Source of the DNA: Bacteroidota bacterium
GTDB lineage: Bacteria; Bacteroidota; Bacteroidia; Palsa-948
Reading direction: 5' to 3'
DNA length: 56,182 bases
Assembly: GCA_016213405.1 (NCBI GenBank)
Contig: JACRAM010000066.1
Location: 1-56,182, forward strand
Shown: piece after piece, positions 1 through 7,959 of the stretch
Layout of the letters: every line of letters starts with the position of its first letter
How positions within the stretch are numbered: position 1 is the stretch's first letter
Notes under the pieces: generated by a model
What the model was told of the DNA's origin: nothing
Seen by the model: only the letters and a program-made list of their open reading frames with translations
The model's database searches: none
Position numbers and translations under genes: made by a program

Positions 1-134
1 TTATCACTTGCTTTTGCCTTCGGCTTCCTCCGCACAATGCCTCGCAACATTGCACTTGCTTTCAGCTAACACTTCGCGTTATCAACGTGTGTTCGGGACT
101 TGCACCCTATAGTAAAAGAACATGGATGGCGCAC
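1..134. other. Non-coding left end, unrecognised repeat-like sequence
   Basis: No reading frame here looks like a gene. The stretch is richer in C and short self-complementary words than its surroundings and ends in a TTCGGGACTTGCACCC-like word followed by CATGGATGGCGCAC. It reads like a dispersed intergenic repeat or the edge of a mobile element, but I cannot name a family and the contig boundary cuts it off. Confidence 0.25.
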
Positions 135-172
135 AAAAAAAATGCCTCCCGGAAATCGGGAAGCATTTTTTT
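135..172 (-). terminator. Rho-independent terminator of the 203-1450 gene
   Basis: A short GC-rich inverted repeat (AATGCTTCCCG / CGGGAGGCATT, one bulged base) is bracketed by A and T runs, about 30 bases past the stop codon of the minus-strand gene. The flanking runs would let it work in either direction. Confidence 0.7.
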
Positions 173-202
173 GAGTTGTTCAGAAATACTCTGACAATCA
201 GA

Positions 203-1450
203 TTAGAAAACCTGATTATTAGCGCCTTTCAACTGAACGTGCGGAGTCACATGCATAACATTGCCTATGCTTGTTGTTTTAACATAGTAGTCGGAACGAT
301 TGAAATCAAACTGTCCTTCAAACACTGCATACTTGTTAAATGTTGTATGTGTGGCATTCCATGCTGTATTTACTCCCTGGAATTCAAAGTACATATCAAT
401 CTGCTTAGTGATTTTTTGACTCCATGGTCCTGCATACTGCGGACTTTTTCCGTTCCAGCTAACCGTATCGGCCGAGCAAGGAGTAATGCGTGGCGGTTCA
501 ATTTCACCTGCTGCGCTTTTGTAAAAGGCAGTCATGAAGCCATGAGCAAGATAACCTTTACCGTATTTTACAACAGAGCCACCAGGAGCATAATACCATG
601 CTGTGTCAGTTTTTGGAACTGCTCTTACAGTAGTTCTTGTACTGCCTGATGTATCCACCTGTAATGTTTTGGGCACGCAACCGCCATACAAACTGTCTCT
701 TACTGCTTCAAAGGTGGTAAGGTGAGAAAGCAACACATATCCTTTGATAGTATCATTTTGAGGATTGGCTTCATCAAAATAAAAGTTGGTAAGTCCCCAT
801 CCATATTCCGGTAAATTGTTTCCATACGTTGTAAAACCTCCCTGCAAAGTTGTTCCGTTCACTCCTCCATCATAACCCGCACCTGAATATTCTGTCCACC
901 ACTCGCATTTGCTGTGCGATTCAAACGGAACATATGCTTTTGTTCCCATGCTTCCGTTGGTATCTGCTTTGATGATGGTAAGAATTCGTGTTCCGGTTGG
1001 CGCCTCAGTAAGCAGGTCAAGGTTTTTAGTAACATTTGACGAACCCATGGTTATTGCATAAGAAGCATCAGTGGCATCCGTAAGAAAATTAATTCCGTTA
1101 ATAGGTTTATAATTTACGTTATTCGTATTATAGGTAGCAAATAAAAAGTAAGTATTAGGAAGCAGATAAGGCAATGAATAATTACCTGATGCATCTGCAT
1201 AAGCAGTAGCCACCGGAGAACCGGTCTTTGAAGAGCCTAAATAAAGAGAAACCACTGATCCGGGAGCAGCTACCATGGTTCCTGTATAATCCGGATATTT
1301 GCAGATACCGGAAATTGATTTGCCTTTTAGTGTGTCGTGCACCTGCACTACCACGATAATAGTATCTTTCTTACATTTTGAAAGAGTAAAAATAAATCCG
1401 AACACTGCGACTGCAGCGAAGGAGGTCAGTGTAATTCTAAGTGTTTTCAT
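203..1450 (-). CDS. Exported lipoprotein-like protein with carboxypeptidase-regulatory-like domain
   Basis: 415 residues. A hydrophobic N-terminus leads to a Cys at residue 26 followed by charged residues (KKD), which suits a Bacteroidota lipoprotein although the residue before the Cys is Lys, not the usual Gly/Ala/Ser. Residues about 45-110 look like a carboxypeptidase-regulatory-like Ig fold (GKSISGICKYPDYTG ... GNYSLPYLLP). The rest is a beta-rich region rich in Trp/Tyr, ending in a segment with F-E-G-Q-F-D-F and a final H-V-Q-L-K-G strand. I do not recognise that part. It lies downstream of a Crp/Fnr gene and a redox cluster on the same strand and has its own terminator. An envelope role is inferred from the export signal only. 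Confidence 0.8.
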   Translation of the reverse strand: MKTLRITLTSFAAVAVFGFIFTLSKCKKDTIIVVVQVHDTLKGKSISGICKYPDYTGTMVAAPGSVVSLYLGSSKTGSPVATAYADASGNYSLPYLLPNTYFLFATYNTNNVNYKPINGINFLTDATDASYAITMGSSNVTKNLDLLTEAPTGTRILTIIKADTNGSMGTKAYVPFESHSKCEWWTEYSGAGYDGGVNGTTLQGGFTTYGNNLPEYGWGLTNFYFDEANPQNDTIKGYVLLSHLTTFEAVRDSLYGGCVPKTLQVDTSGSTRTTVRAVPKTDTAWYYAPGGSVVKYGKGYLAHGFMTAFYKSAAGEIEPPRITPCSADTVSWNGKSPQYAGPWSQKITKQIDMYFEFQGVNTAWNATHTTFNKYAVFEGQFDFNRSDYYVKTTSIGNVMHVTPHVQLKGANNQVF

Positions 1451-1611
1451 AATATTGAGTTGTTAATTATTGGTTGTTTAGTTTTTTTTATTTATTAATT
1501 GTATTTCTCTTGCTCTACAAAACAAAAGTGAGAATTTATGGAAGGACAGACAATGACTTCGATTAGTTCAAAATATGCGATTTCGCAAAGTGGGAGGAAG
1601 ACCATCTCTTC

Positions 1612-1663
1612 CTTCCCGAAGGGAAGTAGAAAGTAATACAAATCCTCCCCAATGGGGAGGATT
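1612..1663. repeat. Two small palindromic elements
   Basis: CTTCCCGAAGGGAAG and then AATCCTCCCC-aat-GGGGAGGATT, 15 bases apart, just past the 3' end of the Crp/Fnr gene. No T-run follows on the minus strand, so they look more like the dispersed CCnTTC/GAAnGG palindromes found elsewhere in this window than like a classical terminator. Confidence 0.55.
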
Positions 1664-1681
1664 TAGGAGGGGCTTGAAGTT

Positions 1682-2386
1682 TCATGTATACTGCATAAAA
1701 TGCTTGCTGATAATTTTTTTTAATCCTTCTTTTTTTAATATCGCTATTTTTCTTCCGCGTTTCGCAATAAATCCTTCCTTTTCAAATTCGGTCAATTGCC
1801 TGGAAACCTGCTCGACATTCGTTCCTGCTGAACTTGCAATGTCTTCACGGGTGAGGGGAACATCCAATTCTTTTTCTTGATTCAAACCAAAGTTCTCAAA
1901 TAACAGCAATAAGGCCTCCGCAATTTTTTCTCTAAGGTTCATGTGAGCAATATTCTTCATTCTGATTTCAATTTTCCTCAGTTCACGGGAATAAAACATC
2001 ATCAATCCGGTAGAAAATTTCGGGTTAGCCATAAACATTTCATTCAGTATTTCATTTAAGACGAAACAAATAAGGGAGCTTTCCATAGCTTCAGCATTGA
2101 TCGGATATTTCTCATATCCTAATCCTCTGTGACCGAGTATATGCCCGTCATTGGCAAAACGAACAATTTGCTGCCTTCCATCTAAGCCCGTAGAGAATAC
2201 TTTCACCTTCCCTTGTTGAATGAAATAAATACCGAGAACAGGTTCCCCCTCACTGATGATTTTTTGATTTTGTTTATAAAAAACCTGGCTCTTGCTCAAA
2301 CTTATTTGATGAATCCATTCCGGAGAACAATACATCTTGATAAAACAATTAGTATTTGCACACAACTCGCAACTTGTTTTTTGCAT
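1682..2386 (-). CDS. Crp/Fnr-family regulator with FNR-like cysteines (copy 1)
   Basis: 234 residues, normal for the family. An N-terminal cysteine cluster (C6, C9, C14, C20) precedes a cyclic-nucleotide-binding-type beta-roll (about 30-120) containing a further Cys at 107. A long dimer helix (about 125-150) and a C-terminal winged helix-turn-helix with recognition segment near SSAGTNVEQVSRQL (about 185-200) follow. E. coli FNR binds its oxygen-sensitive 4Fe-4S cluster with three N-terminal cysteines plus Cys122. Here the distance from the first cysteine to Cys107 (101 residues) is almost the same as C20 to C122 in FNR. That favours an oxygen or NO sensor, but it could be cluster-free. A second copy lies at 10601-11299, and both sit in the redox cluster they probably control. 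Confidence 0.9.
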   Translation of the reverse strand: MQKTSCELCANTNCFIKMYCSPEWIHQISLSKSQVFYKQNQKIISEGEPVLGIYFIQQGKVKVFSTGLDGRQQIVRFANDGHILGHRGLGYEKYPINAEAMESSLICFVLNEILNEMFMANPKFSTGLMMFYSRELRKIEIRMKNIAHMNLREKIAEALLLLFENFGLNQEKELDVPLTREDIASSAGTNVEQVSRQLTEFEKEGFIAKRGRKIAILKKEGLKKIISKHFMQYT

Positions 2387-2436
2387 AAGTTAAAAATAAA
2401 TAGTGTTTTTATTATTTAACTACTTTATACTTTTGT

Positions 2437-2444
2437 CAAAAATA
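2437..2444 (-). promoter_or_regulatory. Bacteroidota -7 element TATTTTTG
   Basis: Matches TAnnTTTG on the minus strand about 50 bases upstream of the Crp/Fnr start. No clear TTTG -33 partner is present. Confidence 0.35.
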
Positions 2445-2485
2445 ATAAAAGATTCTCAACTTCGTGGATGATTTATCTTAAGTAA

Positions 2486-3400
2486 CTATTTACACACCAC
2501 CGTATCCAGCGCGGTTCCGTATCCGCACCATACTCCAAGCGCTTCTTTTTGAGGATAGATATTTGAGAGAACTGAAGCAGGAGCGGCAAACGGATTTCCC
2601 TCACTATTCGTAACCACTTCCATACTTCTGAAAAATTGATAAGAAGGATTATCAATGGCACAGAATTTTACAACAATGGTATCGCCTTTATTATAATACC
2701 CATATGATAAATTCAAGCTTTGTCCATTGATAAACTTATCGTCAAAAGCAGCACCGAAAGGCGGCAGGAAGGTAGGATCTTTGCCAATTTTTTTTGCCAT
2801 CCAGCGATATGTATTTCCTTCTGCTGCAGGTTCTGTAAGATGTGACCAGATGAACCCGAGCGTGTCGTCTTTATCAAGTCGCCACCATAAACTATCGAGC
2901 GGAACAGGAGGAAGAATTGAAGTGGAAGAAGTATATGTTTTTCCTTCTGCAACTATTGAAAGTGAGTATGTTTTTCCAACTTGTCCGAAAACAGAAGGAT
3001 CGAACGTAGAGTAGATGCAATAATTTATGTTCTTCAGCAGCAAGGTGTCTACCCCGGTAAATTCTGCCATGATTGCGAGTAAAGAATCCGGCAGTGACTT
3101 GGAACAAAATTCGGTGAGCGTAATTGTTTTGGTTCCGTTTGAAACTTTTATTACTGCATCATGAATAAACATATTCTGAATGTTGTTCTGATCCTGATGA
3201 CCAAAATATGCCATGTTGTGAGCGAGAATGACATAGGGTGGAAACCCCGGCTCAATGCGCCCGTCAACAACAATTTTATTTTTCAGAGGGGGAAGGTCTA
3301 TCGTAATTTCTTTTTGGCAGGAAGAGAAGAAGAAAGGAATAAGGTATGAGGAAATAAGATATAAGCAATATGGATATAGTGAATATGTGATTTTTTTCAT
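2486..3400 (-). CDS. DUF4249-family lipoprotein
   Basis: 304 residues. Residues 1-27 form a Tyr/Leu-rich signal peptide ending in FFFSSC, with the lipidated Cys at 28. The mature start (QKEITIDLPPLKNKIVVDGRI) and the following VILAHN and GTKTITLTE strands are typical of DUF4249, an outer-membrane lipoprotein family common in Bacteroidota and often found next to TonB-dependent receptors. A late Cys-rich stretch (GVWCGYGTALDTVVCK) closes the protein. No TonB receptor is adjacent; the nearest is 35 kb away. It is downstream of the cytochrome unit but separated from it by a terminator, so it is probably transcribed separately. Function unknown. Confidence 0.85.
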   Translation of the reverse strand: MKKITYSLYPYCLYLISSYLIPFFFSSCQKEITIDLPPLKNKIVVDGRIEPGFPPYVILAHNMAYFGHQDQNNIQNMFIHDAVIKVSNGTKTITLTEFCSKSLPDSLLAIMAEFTGVDTLLLKNINYCIYSTFDPSVFGQVGKTYSLSIVAEGKTYTSSTSILPPVPLDSLWWRLDKDDTLGFIWSHLTEPAAEGNTYRWMAKKIGKDPTFLPPFGAAFDDKFINGQSLNLSYGYYNKGDTIVVKFCAIDNPSYQFFRSMEVVTNSEGNPFAAPASVLSNIYPQKEALGVWCGYGTALDTVVCK

Positions 3401-3462
3401 CGGTTAAAATAAATCATTTAATCTGAAACAGCCATAACTTATTTCAGAGTTTTAAATAGCAT

Positions 3463-3494
3463 AAAAAATCCCCTGATTTCTCAGAGGATTTTTT
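3463..3494 (-). terminator. Terminator after the cytochrome c / -1 frame unit
   Basis: AATCCTCTGA-gaaa-TCAGGGGATT stem followed by a T run on the minus strand, 7 bases past the stop of the -1 reading frame at 3501. Its position suggests that frame is the true 3' end of the transcript. Confidence 0.75.
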
Positions 3495-3500
3495 CATTAG

Positions 3501-3908
3501 TTACCGATTATTTTTCTCTACTTCTGTCTCTTCTTTTATTTTTACGACCTCATCACTTATTGCTTTATCAAGAGCTGCTTTTAACTGAAGAAGTTCTGTT
3601 GCATCAAAATGATTTTTAGTATCACTTTGGTCATTTCCTTTACTGGCTTTTGCTATTTCAAAACTTCTTACTGTAACATCTCCGCCTTCTCCTTTCCTTT
3701 TATTTTCCCAAACGATAATTTTTGCAGAACCTATCTGGTAGGTTGTTATTAACTTTTGTGTTTGCTTTTGTTGCCCTGTTTTTGTCGTGTCTGTTTTAGC
3801 GGGAACTGTTACAGCTGTTCCCGTTTTAGTTGTTTCCGTCTTTGCAGTATCTGTGCCCGTTGTGCTTTTTTTCGGTTGTGATTGTATCGGTTCTACTTTT
3901 TTTTTGCA
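3501..3908 (-). CDS. Start-less reading frame continuing cytochrome c in the -1 frame
   Basis: This frame is open from 3908 to a TAA at 3501-3503 and contains no ATG, GTG or TTG. It begins inside the nine-A run at the end of the cytochrome c gene and sits exactly one base back from it. Past the run it encodes 131 residues: a Thr/Lys/Gln-rich linker, then a compact part with KIIVWENKRKGEGG and FDATELLQLKAALDKAI. The I-V-W-E-N pattern with a helix of Leu and Ala after it resembles small standalone domains seen in many bacteria, but I cannot name a function. It has coding character and ends 7 bases before a good terminator. Either the A run is miscounted and the cytochrome is really about 280 residues, or A-AAA-AAG slippage makes the fusion, or the gene is broken. 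Confidence 0.5.
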   Translation of the reverse strand, partial: CKKKVEPIQSQPKKSTTGTDTAKTETTKTGTAVTVPAKTDTTKTGQQKQTQKLITTYQIGSAKIIVWENKRKGEGGDVTVRSFEIAKASKGNDQSDTKNHFDATELLQLKAALDKAISDEVVKIKEETEVEKNNR

Positions 3909-4342
3909 TCATCTGCCAAGGTACGAATATAATTTACGATTGTCCAGATATCATCATCTTCAGGAAGTTTTTTCTTGAATGAGGGCATGTCATCCCTTCC
4001 TTCTTTTACTTTGAAAAAAACTTCTCCATCAGTTTGATCTTTTAAATCAACCGAAAGATCACCGCATGATGTTTCCAGTTCTTTTGATTTAGGCCCATCG
4101 CCCAATCCTTTAACTCCATGGCAGGATTTGCAATGCTTTGCGTACAAAGCTTTTCCGGAAGCAAGGGTTGCATCATCCGATTTCACCGTGCTCTTCATTG
4201 CTTTGGATTTTTCAGGAACCACCCATGGTTTTTTCTTTTTGTCATCCTGGGTATTGTTTACAAACGACATGCTGATCATGCCGGCAAAAACAAAAAGCAT
4301 GATGCTCGCTGCGATAAATTTGTTTTTTGATGTTGTTTTCAT
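3893..4342 (-). CDS. Monohaem c-type cytochrome
   Basis: 149 residues. Residues 8-27 are a signal peptide or anchor. A Lys-rich linker is followed by a class-I-like cytochrome c domain (about 58-145) with the haem motif CKSCH at 71-75 and a candidate axial Met at 119 (DDMPSFKKKL). The C-terminal helix is DIWTIVNYIRTLA. It is the last gene of a run with the NrfD-like, anchored and ferredoxin genes and could take electrons from them on the outer face of the inner membrane. The gene stops at AAA AAG TAG in a run of nine A, where a second frame continues (see 3501-3908). Start chosen at the ATG giving the complete signal peptide. Confidence 0.85.
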   Translation of the reverse strand: MKTTSKNKFIAASIMLFVFAGMISMSFVNNTQDDKKKKPWVVPEKSKAMKSTVKSDDATLASGKALYAKHCKSCHGVKGLGDGPKSKELETSCGDLSVDLKDQTDGEVFFKVKEGRDDMPSFKKKLPEDDDIWTIVNYIRTLADDAKKK

Positions 4343-4391
4343 AAATTGTTTTTTAAAGTGTTACTGTTAGTGATTGATTTGTATTTTGTTT

Positions 4392-5339
4392 TTACTGAGT
4401 TTGCTTGCCTAGTTTTTTAATTTTAACGAGTTGGAAAATAAGATAAAAAAGTGTTCCCCATATTACCGCGATGATTGAGCAACAGGCAATAACCAATGGA
4501 ATAGGCGCATTTCCTGCTGTTGACCAAAGCGTGCGCCCCATTGCTTCATTCATTTTTGGCAGCACATTCCATTCCACTTTCTTGGTGCTCTCCACCGTGC
4601 CGTACGTTTCATGATCGATTACGCTGGCAACAATGGTTATTGTTCCATCGGGATTACCAGGAATATCCAGAGGAAGTTCGGCTGACAGTTCTCCTTTACC
4701 GTCTGTTACAGCGCCTTCTTCTCCGATGGGAAACAAACTGAACGTCCGTTTGATGGATAGTTTCAGTTCTGCTTCGGGCACCGGCACAAAGGCACTGTCT
4801 TTCCATTCATATAGAATAGCAGAGGTGGTTTTAATGGAATCTTCACCGGAATATTTAATTTCAATTTTTGCATCTGAAATAGTAATTTCTTCTTCAGCGT
4901 CATCATAAACGGGGTCAGATTCTATTTTGGCAATGAAGGTAAACTCATGCAACGCGGAAGTGAGTTTATTAAATTTTTCGGGAAACTCAAACACGCCTTC
5001 TCCATCTTCGTTGAGCATTAAACTGCCTATCAAACCTGTGCCGTCAGCAGGATCGCTTTTTTTTACTTCGTTAAGATAAAGAGTTACGGGGGATTTTAAA
5101 TCTTCAACGGAAATGAGTTTTTTATTTTCTTTACGAGAAACCTGCACCTTCACGGTTTTTATTCCATCGGATATTTTACTGCTTACATTCATAATGACCG
5201 ATAGTTTTGAGGATTCTTCCTTTTTGTCCTGAGACATTGCTTTGTTATTCATCAGCACAAACACACTGACAAATAGCAAAACCAATGCCAAATAAAAATG
5301 CGATATGAACCGCCCCTGAAATGTTATACTGTTTTTCAT
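4392..5339 (-). CDS. Membrane-anchored partner of the NrfD-like subunit
   Basis: 315 residues with an N-terminal transmembrane or signal helix (about 12-36, ending in AMSQ), a long beta-rich extracytoplasmic part (about 45-270) and a C-terminal transmembrane helix (about 278-303) with a basic tail. The middle contains two Ig-like stretches with acidic loops, including DAEEEITISDAKIEIKYSGE. Its start overlaps the stop of the NrfD-like gene by four bases (ATGA), so the two are very probably translated together and belong to one complex. I recognise no cofactor motif, and its cysteines are only in the C-terminal helix (ACCSI). A structural or docking role is inference. Confidence 0.75.
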   Translation of the reverse strand: MKNSITFQGRFISHFYLALVLLFVSVFVLMNNKAMSQDKKEESSKLSVIMNVSSKISDGIKTVKVQVSRKENKKLISVEDLKSPVTLYLNEVKKSDPADGTGLIGSLMLNEDGEGVFEFPEKFNKLTSALHEFTFIAKIESDPVYDDAEEEITISDAKIEIKYSGEDSIKTTSAILYEWKDSAFVPVPEAELKLSIKRTFSLFPIGEEGAVTDGKGELSAELPLDIPGNPDGTITIVASVIDHETYGTVESTKKVEWNVLPKMNEAMGRTLWSTAGNAPIPLVIACCSIIAVIWGTLFYLIFQLVKIKKLGKQTQ

Positions 5340-6706
5340 TCTTTTTCGTTTAAGTGTTTGTAAATGGTATCGTGAGGAATTCCTCTTTCTTCAGCCACTT
5401 CCCAAATAGAAATGATAGGGAAAAAACGGACAAAAGCGGTAATGATTAATAAAGCTCCAGCGAGTGAACCCAGCGTGATGGACCATTCCTCCCACGTTGG
5501 AAGATAATGACTCCATGCTTCCGGTGTTTCCTGCATCGGTAAAAACGGATGTTCCATGGTGGGAATAACAATCAGAAAACGTTTGAACCATGCAGCAACA
5601 ATTACCATCAGCGCTATGACGAACATAGGAAAAGGGCGCCTTCCTTTTTTAAACAAGAGAACGATCATCGGAATTATCATTCCACAAATCTGCACTAACC
5701 AAAACATGGGAGCAAAATTGCCTGAAAACAAAGATTGAAGATGATGTGCTTCTTCGCCTTTCATCTTATAGGCGGGAATAAGATATTCGTTGATGGAGAA
5801 ATATAAATATACCATTGCAAGAAGTACCAGAAGTTTTCCCATCCTGTCGAAATGCTTGTCCGTGATGTATTGATCGTAATTTTTATAAAACCTTCTGAAA
5901 ACATACATGCCTGCGATTACTCCTCCGGCTCCAACCAGAAATGCACCTGAAACAAAGTAAGCGCCAAAGTTGGTGCTGTCCCATCCCGGTCGATAGGTAG
6001 TGGCAAACAACCAGGAAGTAACAGTGTGAATGCTGAGAGCGACAGGAATAATCAGCACCGATAAAATGGAGACTGCTTTTTTTACAATGGTATATTGTTC
6101 GGGTTTGTTTTTCCATCCTATAGCCATAAACTTATACATCCATTTCTGCCATTTGGGAATATTGGTCAGCCGATCGCGGCAAAAAGCAATTCCAGGCAAT
6201 AACGGAAAATAAAGAAGTAGCAAGCTAATTGTCATGTACGTCATTACCACAATCACATCCCACATAATGGGAGACTGGATTCTTCCGTAGATGAACATAT
6301 TAAGTACTCTGTCAGGACGACCCATGTCCACGATGATGATCAACCCGGCAAAAACGATAGCCGCTACAGCAATGATTTCAGAAATCCGTGTCAAAGGCGC
6401 CCGCCAGTTTACATTGAGCAGGTAAAGAACAGCTGTGACCAATGAACCCACCAGACTTATTGCAACAAAGAAAACAAAGTTGGATATATATATTCCCCAT
6501 GAAACATAATCCCTCATGCCGGTGATACCTAATCCATGCCGCAACTGCTTGATGTAACAATACAGTCCGATGACAATAACAATGCAGAGGAAACATGTCC
6601 AGACAGTTCCTCTGATGCCAAACTTTTGTGGCAGCAGGTCTTCATTATATTTATGAAGCATCTGAACTGCTTCTGCTTCGTTTGCTGGTTTTTTTATGTC
6701 TTCCAT
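5336..6706 (-). CDS. NrfD/HybB/PsrC-like quinone-interacting membrane subunit
   Basis: 456 residues with about ten hydrophobic helices, longer than short NrfD proteins and close to HybB/ActC-type members. Recognisable features are a cytoplasmic N-terminus rich in charged residues, a first helix followed by MRDYVSWGIYISNF, and the RPDRVLNMF loop typical of this family. Members oxidise or reduce menaquinone in the membrane and pass electrons to a partner 4Fe-4S subunit. That partner is encoded upstream at 6988-7938 and the next gene overlaps by four bases. No catalytic subunit (formate, sulfur, nitrite or other reductase) is encoded nearby. Function as a menaquinol dehydrogenase is inferred from family and context. 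Confidence 0.88.
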   Translation of the reverse strand: MEDIKKPANEAEAVQMLHKYNEDLLPQKFGIRGTVWTCFLCIVIVIGLYCYIKQLRHGLGITGMRDYVSWGIYISNFVFFVAISLVGSLVTAVLYLLNVNWRAPLTRISEIIAVAAIVFAGLIIIVDMGRPDRVLNMFIYGRIQSPIMWDVIVVMTYMTISLLLLYFPLLPGIAFCRDRLTNIPKWQKWMYKFMAIGWKNKPEQYTIVKKAVSILSVLIIPVALSIHTVTSWLFATTYRPGWDSTNFGAYFVSGAFLVGAGGVIAGMYVFRRFYKNYDQYITDKHFDRMGKLLVLLAMVYLYFSINEYLIPAYKMKGEEAHHLQSLFSGNFAPMFWLVQICGMIIPMIVLLFKKGRRPFPMFVIALMVIVAAWFKRFLIVIPTMEHPFLPMQETPEAWSHYLPTWEEWSITLGSLAGALLIITAFVRFFPIISIWEVAEERGIPHDTIYKHLNEKE

Positions 6707-6761
6707 AGATTTATAATCTTGAAATTTCGTGCATTTACCTTAGCTTTAAACTTCGATAACT

Positions 6762-6938
6762 AATCGTTTAACCTCTTAACCTAATCCATTAACTCGCCAA
6801 TCCAATCGTTTAATCTCTTAATCTAATCCATTAGCTCACCAATCCAATCGTTTAACCTCTTAACCTAATCCATTAACTCGCCAATCCAATCGTTTAACAT
6901 CTTAACCTAATCCATTAGCTCACCAACCTAATCGTTTA
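6762..6938. repeat. 42-bp tandem repeat, about 4.2 copies
   Basis: Four units of exactly 42 bases begin at 6762, 6804, 6846 and 6888 with a nine-base remnant at 6930. Each runs AATCGTTTAACCTCTTAACC and continues with TAATCCATTAACTCGCCAATCC. Units 1 and 3 are the same, while units 2 and 4 share the TTAGCTCACC variant, so an 84-bp doublet was probably duplicated. It fills the gap between the ferredoxin and NrfD-like genes. Confidence 0.9.
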
Positions 6939-6987
6939 GGTTATGGAGTTGGATATATGTTGTTTCATATTCTTTTATCACAGGGTA

Positions 6988-7938
6988 TTATTCCTTTTTC
7001 GCCTCTCCTTCCAACTCTGGCTCTCGGTCTTTAAACGGGAACAAGCGGTTAGCCGGAGGAAGATAATAAACACTGGGTTCTGTTCCAAGCGATTCAAATA
7101 ACCTGCTGCCTGCTTTATCTTTTATTAGCTGGCTGAACCTGAGTGTTTCATCCCCGTTGGTAACAACATCTTCATTGAAATCACCAAAGTAAAACACACC
7201 GTTCGGACAAGCTGTAACGCAATGAGGTAATTTTCCCTGCCTGAGCATATCGGGGCAGAAATCGCATTTATCCGGTGTTCCTTTTTTCCCCGGCACACTT
7301 GTTTCGGGGGAATAAGTTGTTTCAGAATCTTTGGCTGAAAATTTAGGTTCTTCCCAGTTAAATACTCTGGCGGAATAGGGACAGGCAGCCATGCAGAATC
7401 TGCAGCCGATGCAACGTTCATTGTCTATCAGTACAATACCATCGCTTCTTTTGTAAGTAGCATCCACAGGACAAACTTTTACGCAAGGCGGTTTGTCGCA
7501 ATGCATACAAGGTTTGGGCATCCAGTAGGGAGCTGTGCTTTCAGATTCCTGCATCTTTAACACTTTAAGCCATTTGCTTTGGTCGGAAAAATGATGGTGC
7601 TTCTGGCAGGACTTTTCGCATTTGAGTGCGTCTTTGCAGCGCGAAAGGTCAATCACCATCACATACTTTTTGTTGGGGATGCCTGTCCTTGCTTCTTTGG
7701 GGGATACACAACATGAAGCGGATTTTTTGATGTGTGCAGAATCTACCTCTACTAGTTGACCGTCTGTAGTAAGCACTTTTACTTTTTCACCGGAATCTTT
7801 TTCCTCTGAAAAAGCTTTTTGCAGTCCTGCACCGGCTACTGTAAACCCTGCTGCAAGAACACCTAACTTCAAAAAATCACGCCTGCCAGTTTCCTCTCCG
7901 CCTTTTTTTTCTTTATTGTCTTCAGATTTTTTTTCCAT
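6988..7938 (-). CDS. Tat-exported 4Fe-4S ferredoxin subunit (NrfC/HybA/DsrO-like)
   Basis: 316 residues. A twin-arginine signal (GRRDFLKLGVLAAGF, about 18-35) indicates folded export to the periplasm. Four cysteine groups suited to four cubane clusters follow: CKDALKCEKSC, CMHCDKPPCVKVC, CIGCRFCMAAC and CDFCPDMLRQGKLPHC with a last CPNG. This is the electron-transfer subunit that partners NrfD-type membrane proteins, as in Nrf, Hyb, Psr and Dsr complexes. A CC pair near residue 77 is extra. It is separated from the NrfD-like gene by the 42-bp repeat array and lies 21 bases downstream of the choice-of-anchor V gene, so one transcript is likely. Confidence 0.93.
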   Translation of the reverse strand: MEKKSEDNKEKKGGEETGRRDFLKLGVLAAGFTVAGAGLQKAFSEEKDSGEKVKVLTTDGQLVEVDSAHIKKSASCCVSPKEARTGIPNKKYVMVIDLSRCKDALKCEKSCQKHHHFSDQSKWLKVLKMQESESTAPYWMPKPCMHCDKPPCVKVCPVDATYKRSDGIVLIDNERCIGCRFCMAACPYSARVFNWEEPKFSAKDSETTYSPETSVPGKKGTPDKCDFCPDMLRQGKLPHCVTACPNGVFYFGDFNEDVVTNGDETLRFSQLIKDKAGSRLFESLGTEPSVYYLPPANRLFPFKDREPELEGEAKKE

Positions 7939-7959
7939 ACGGTAAGTATTATTTTTTTA

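Noticed and set aside
122-649. Plus-strand open frame of 175 codons at the left edge
   Set aside because: It lies opposite the 203-1450 gene, which has a proper signal peptide and domain pattern, and begins inside the terminator region.
6762-6938. CRISPR array
   Set aside because: Tandem 42-bp units without spacers.
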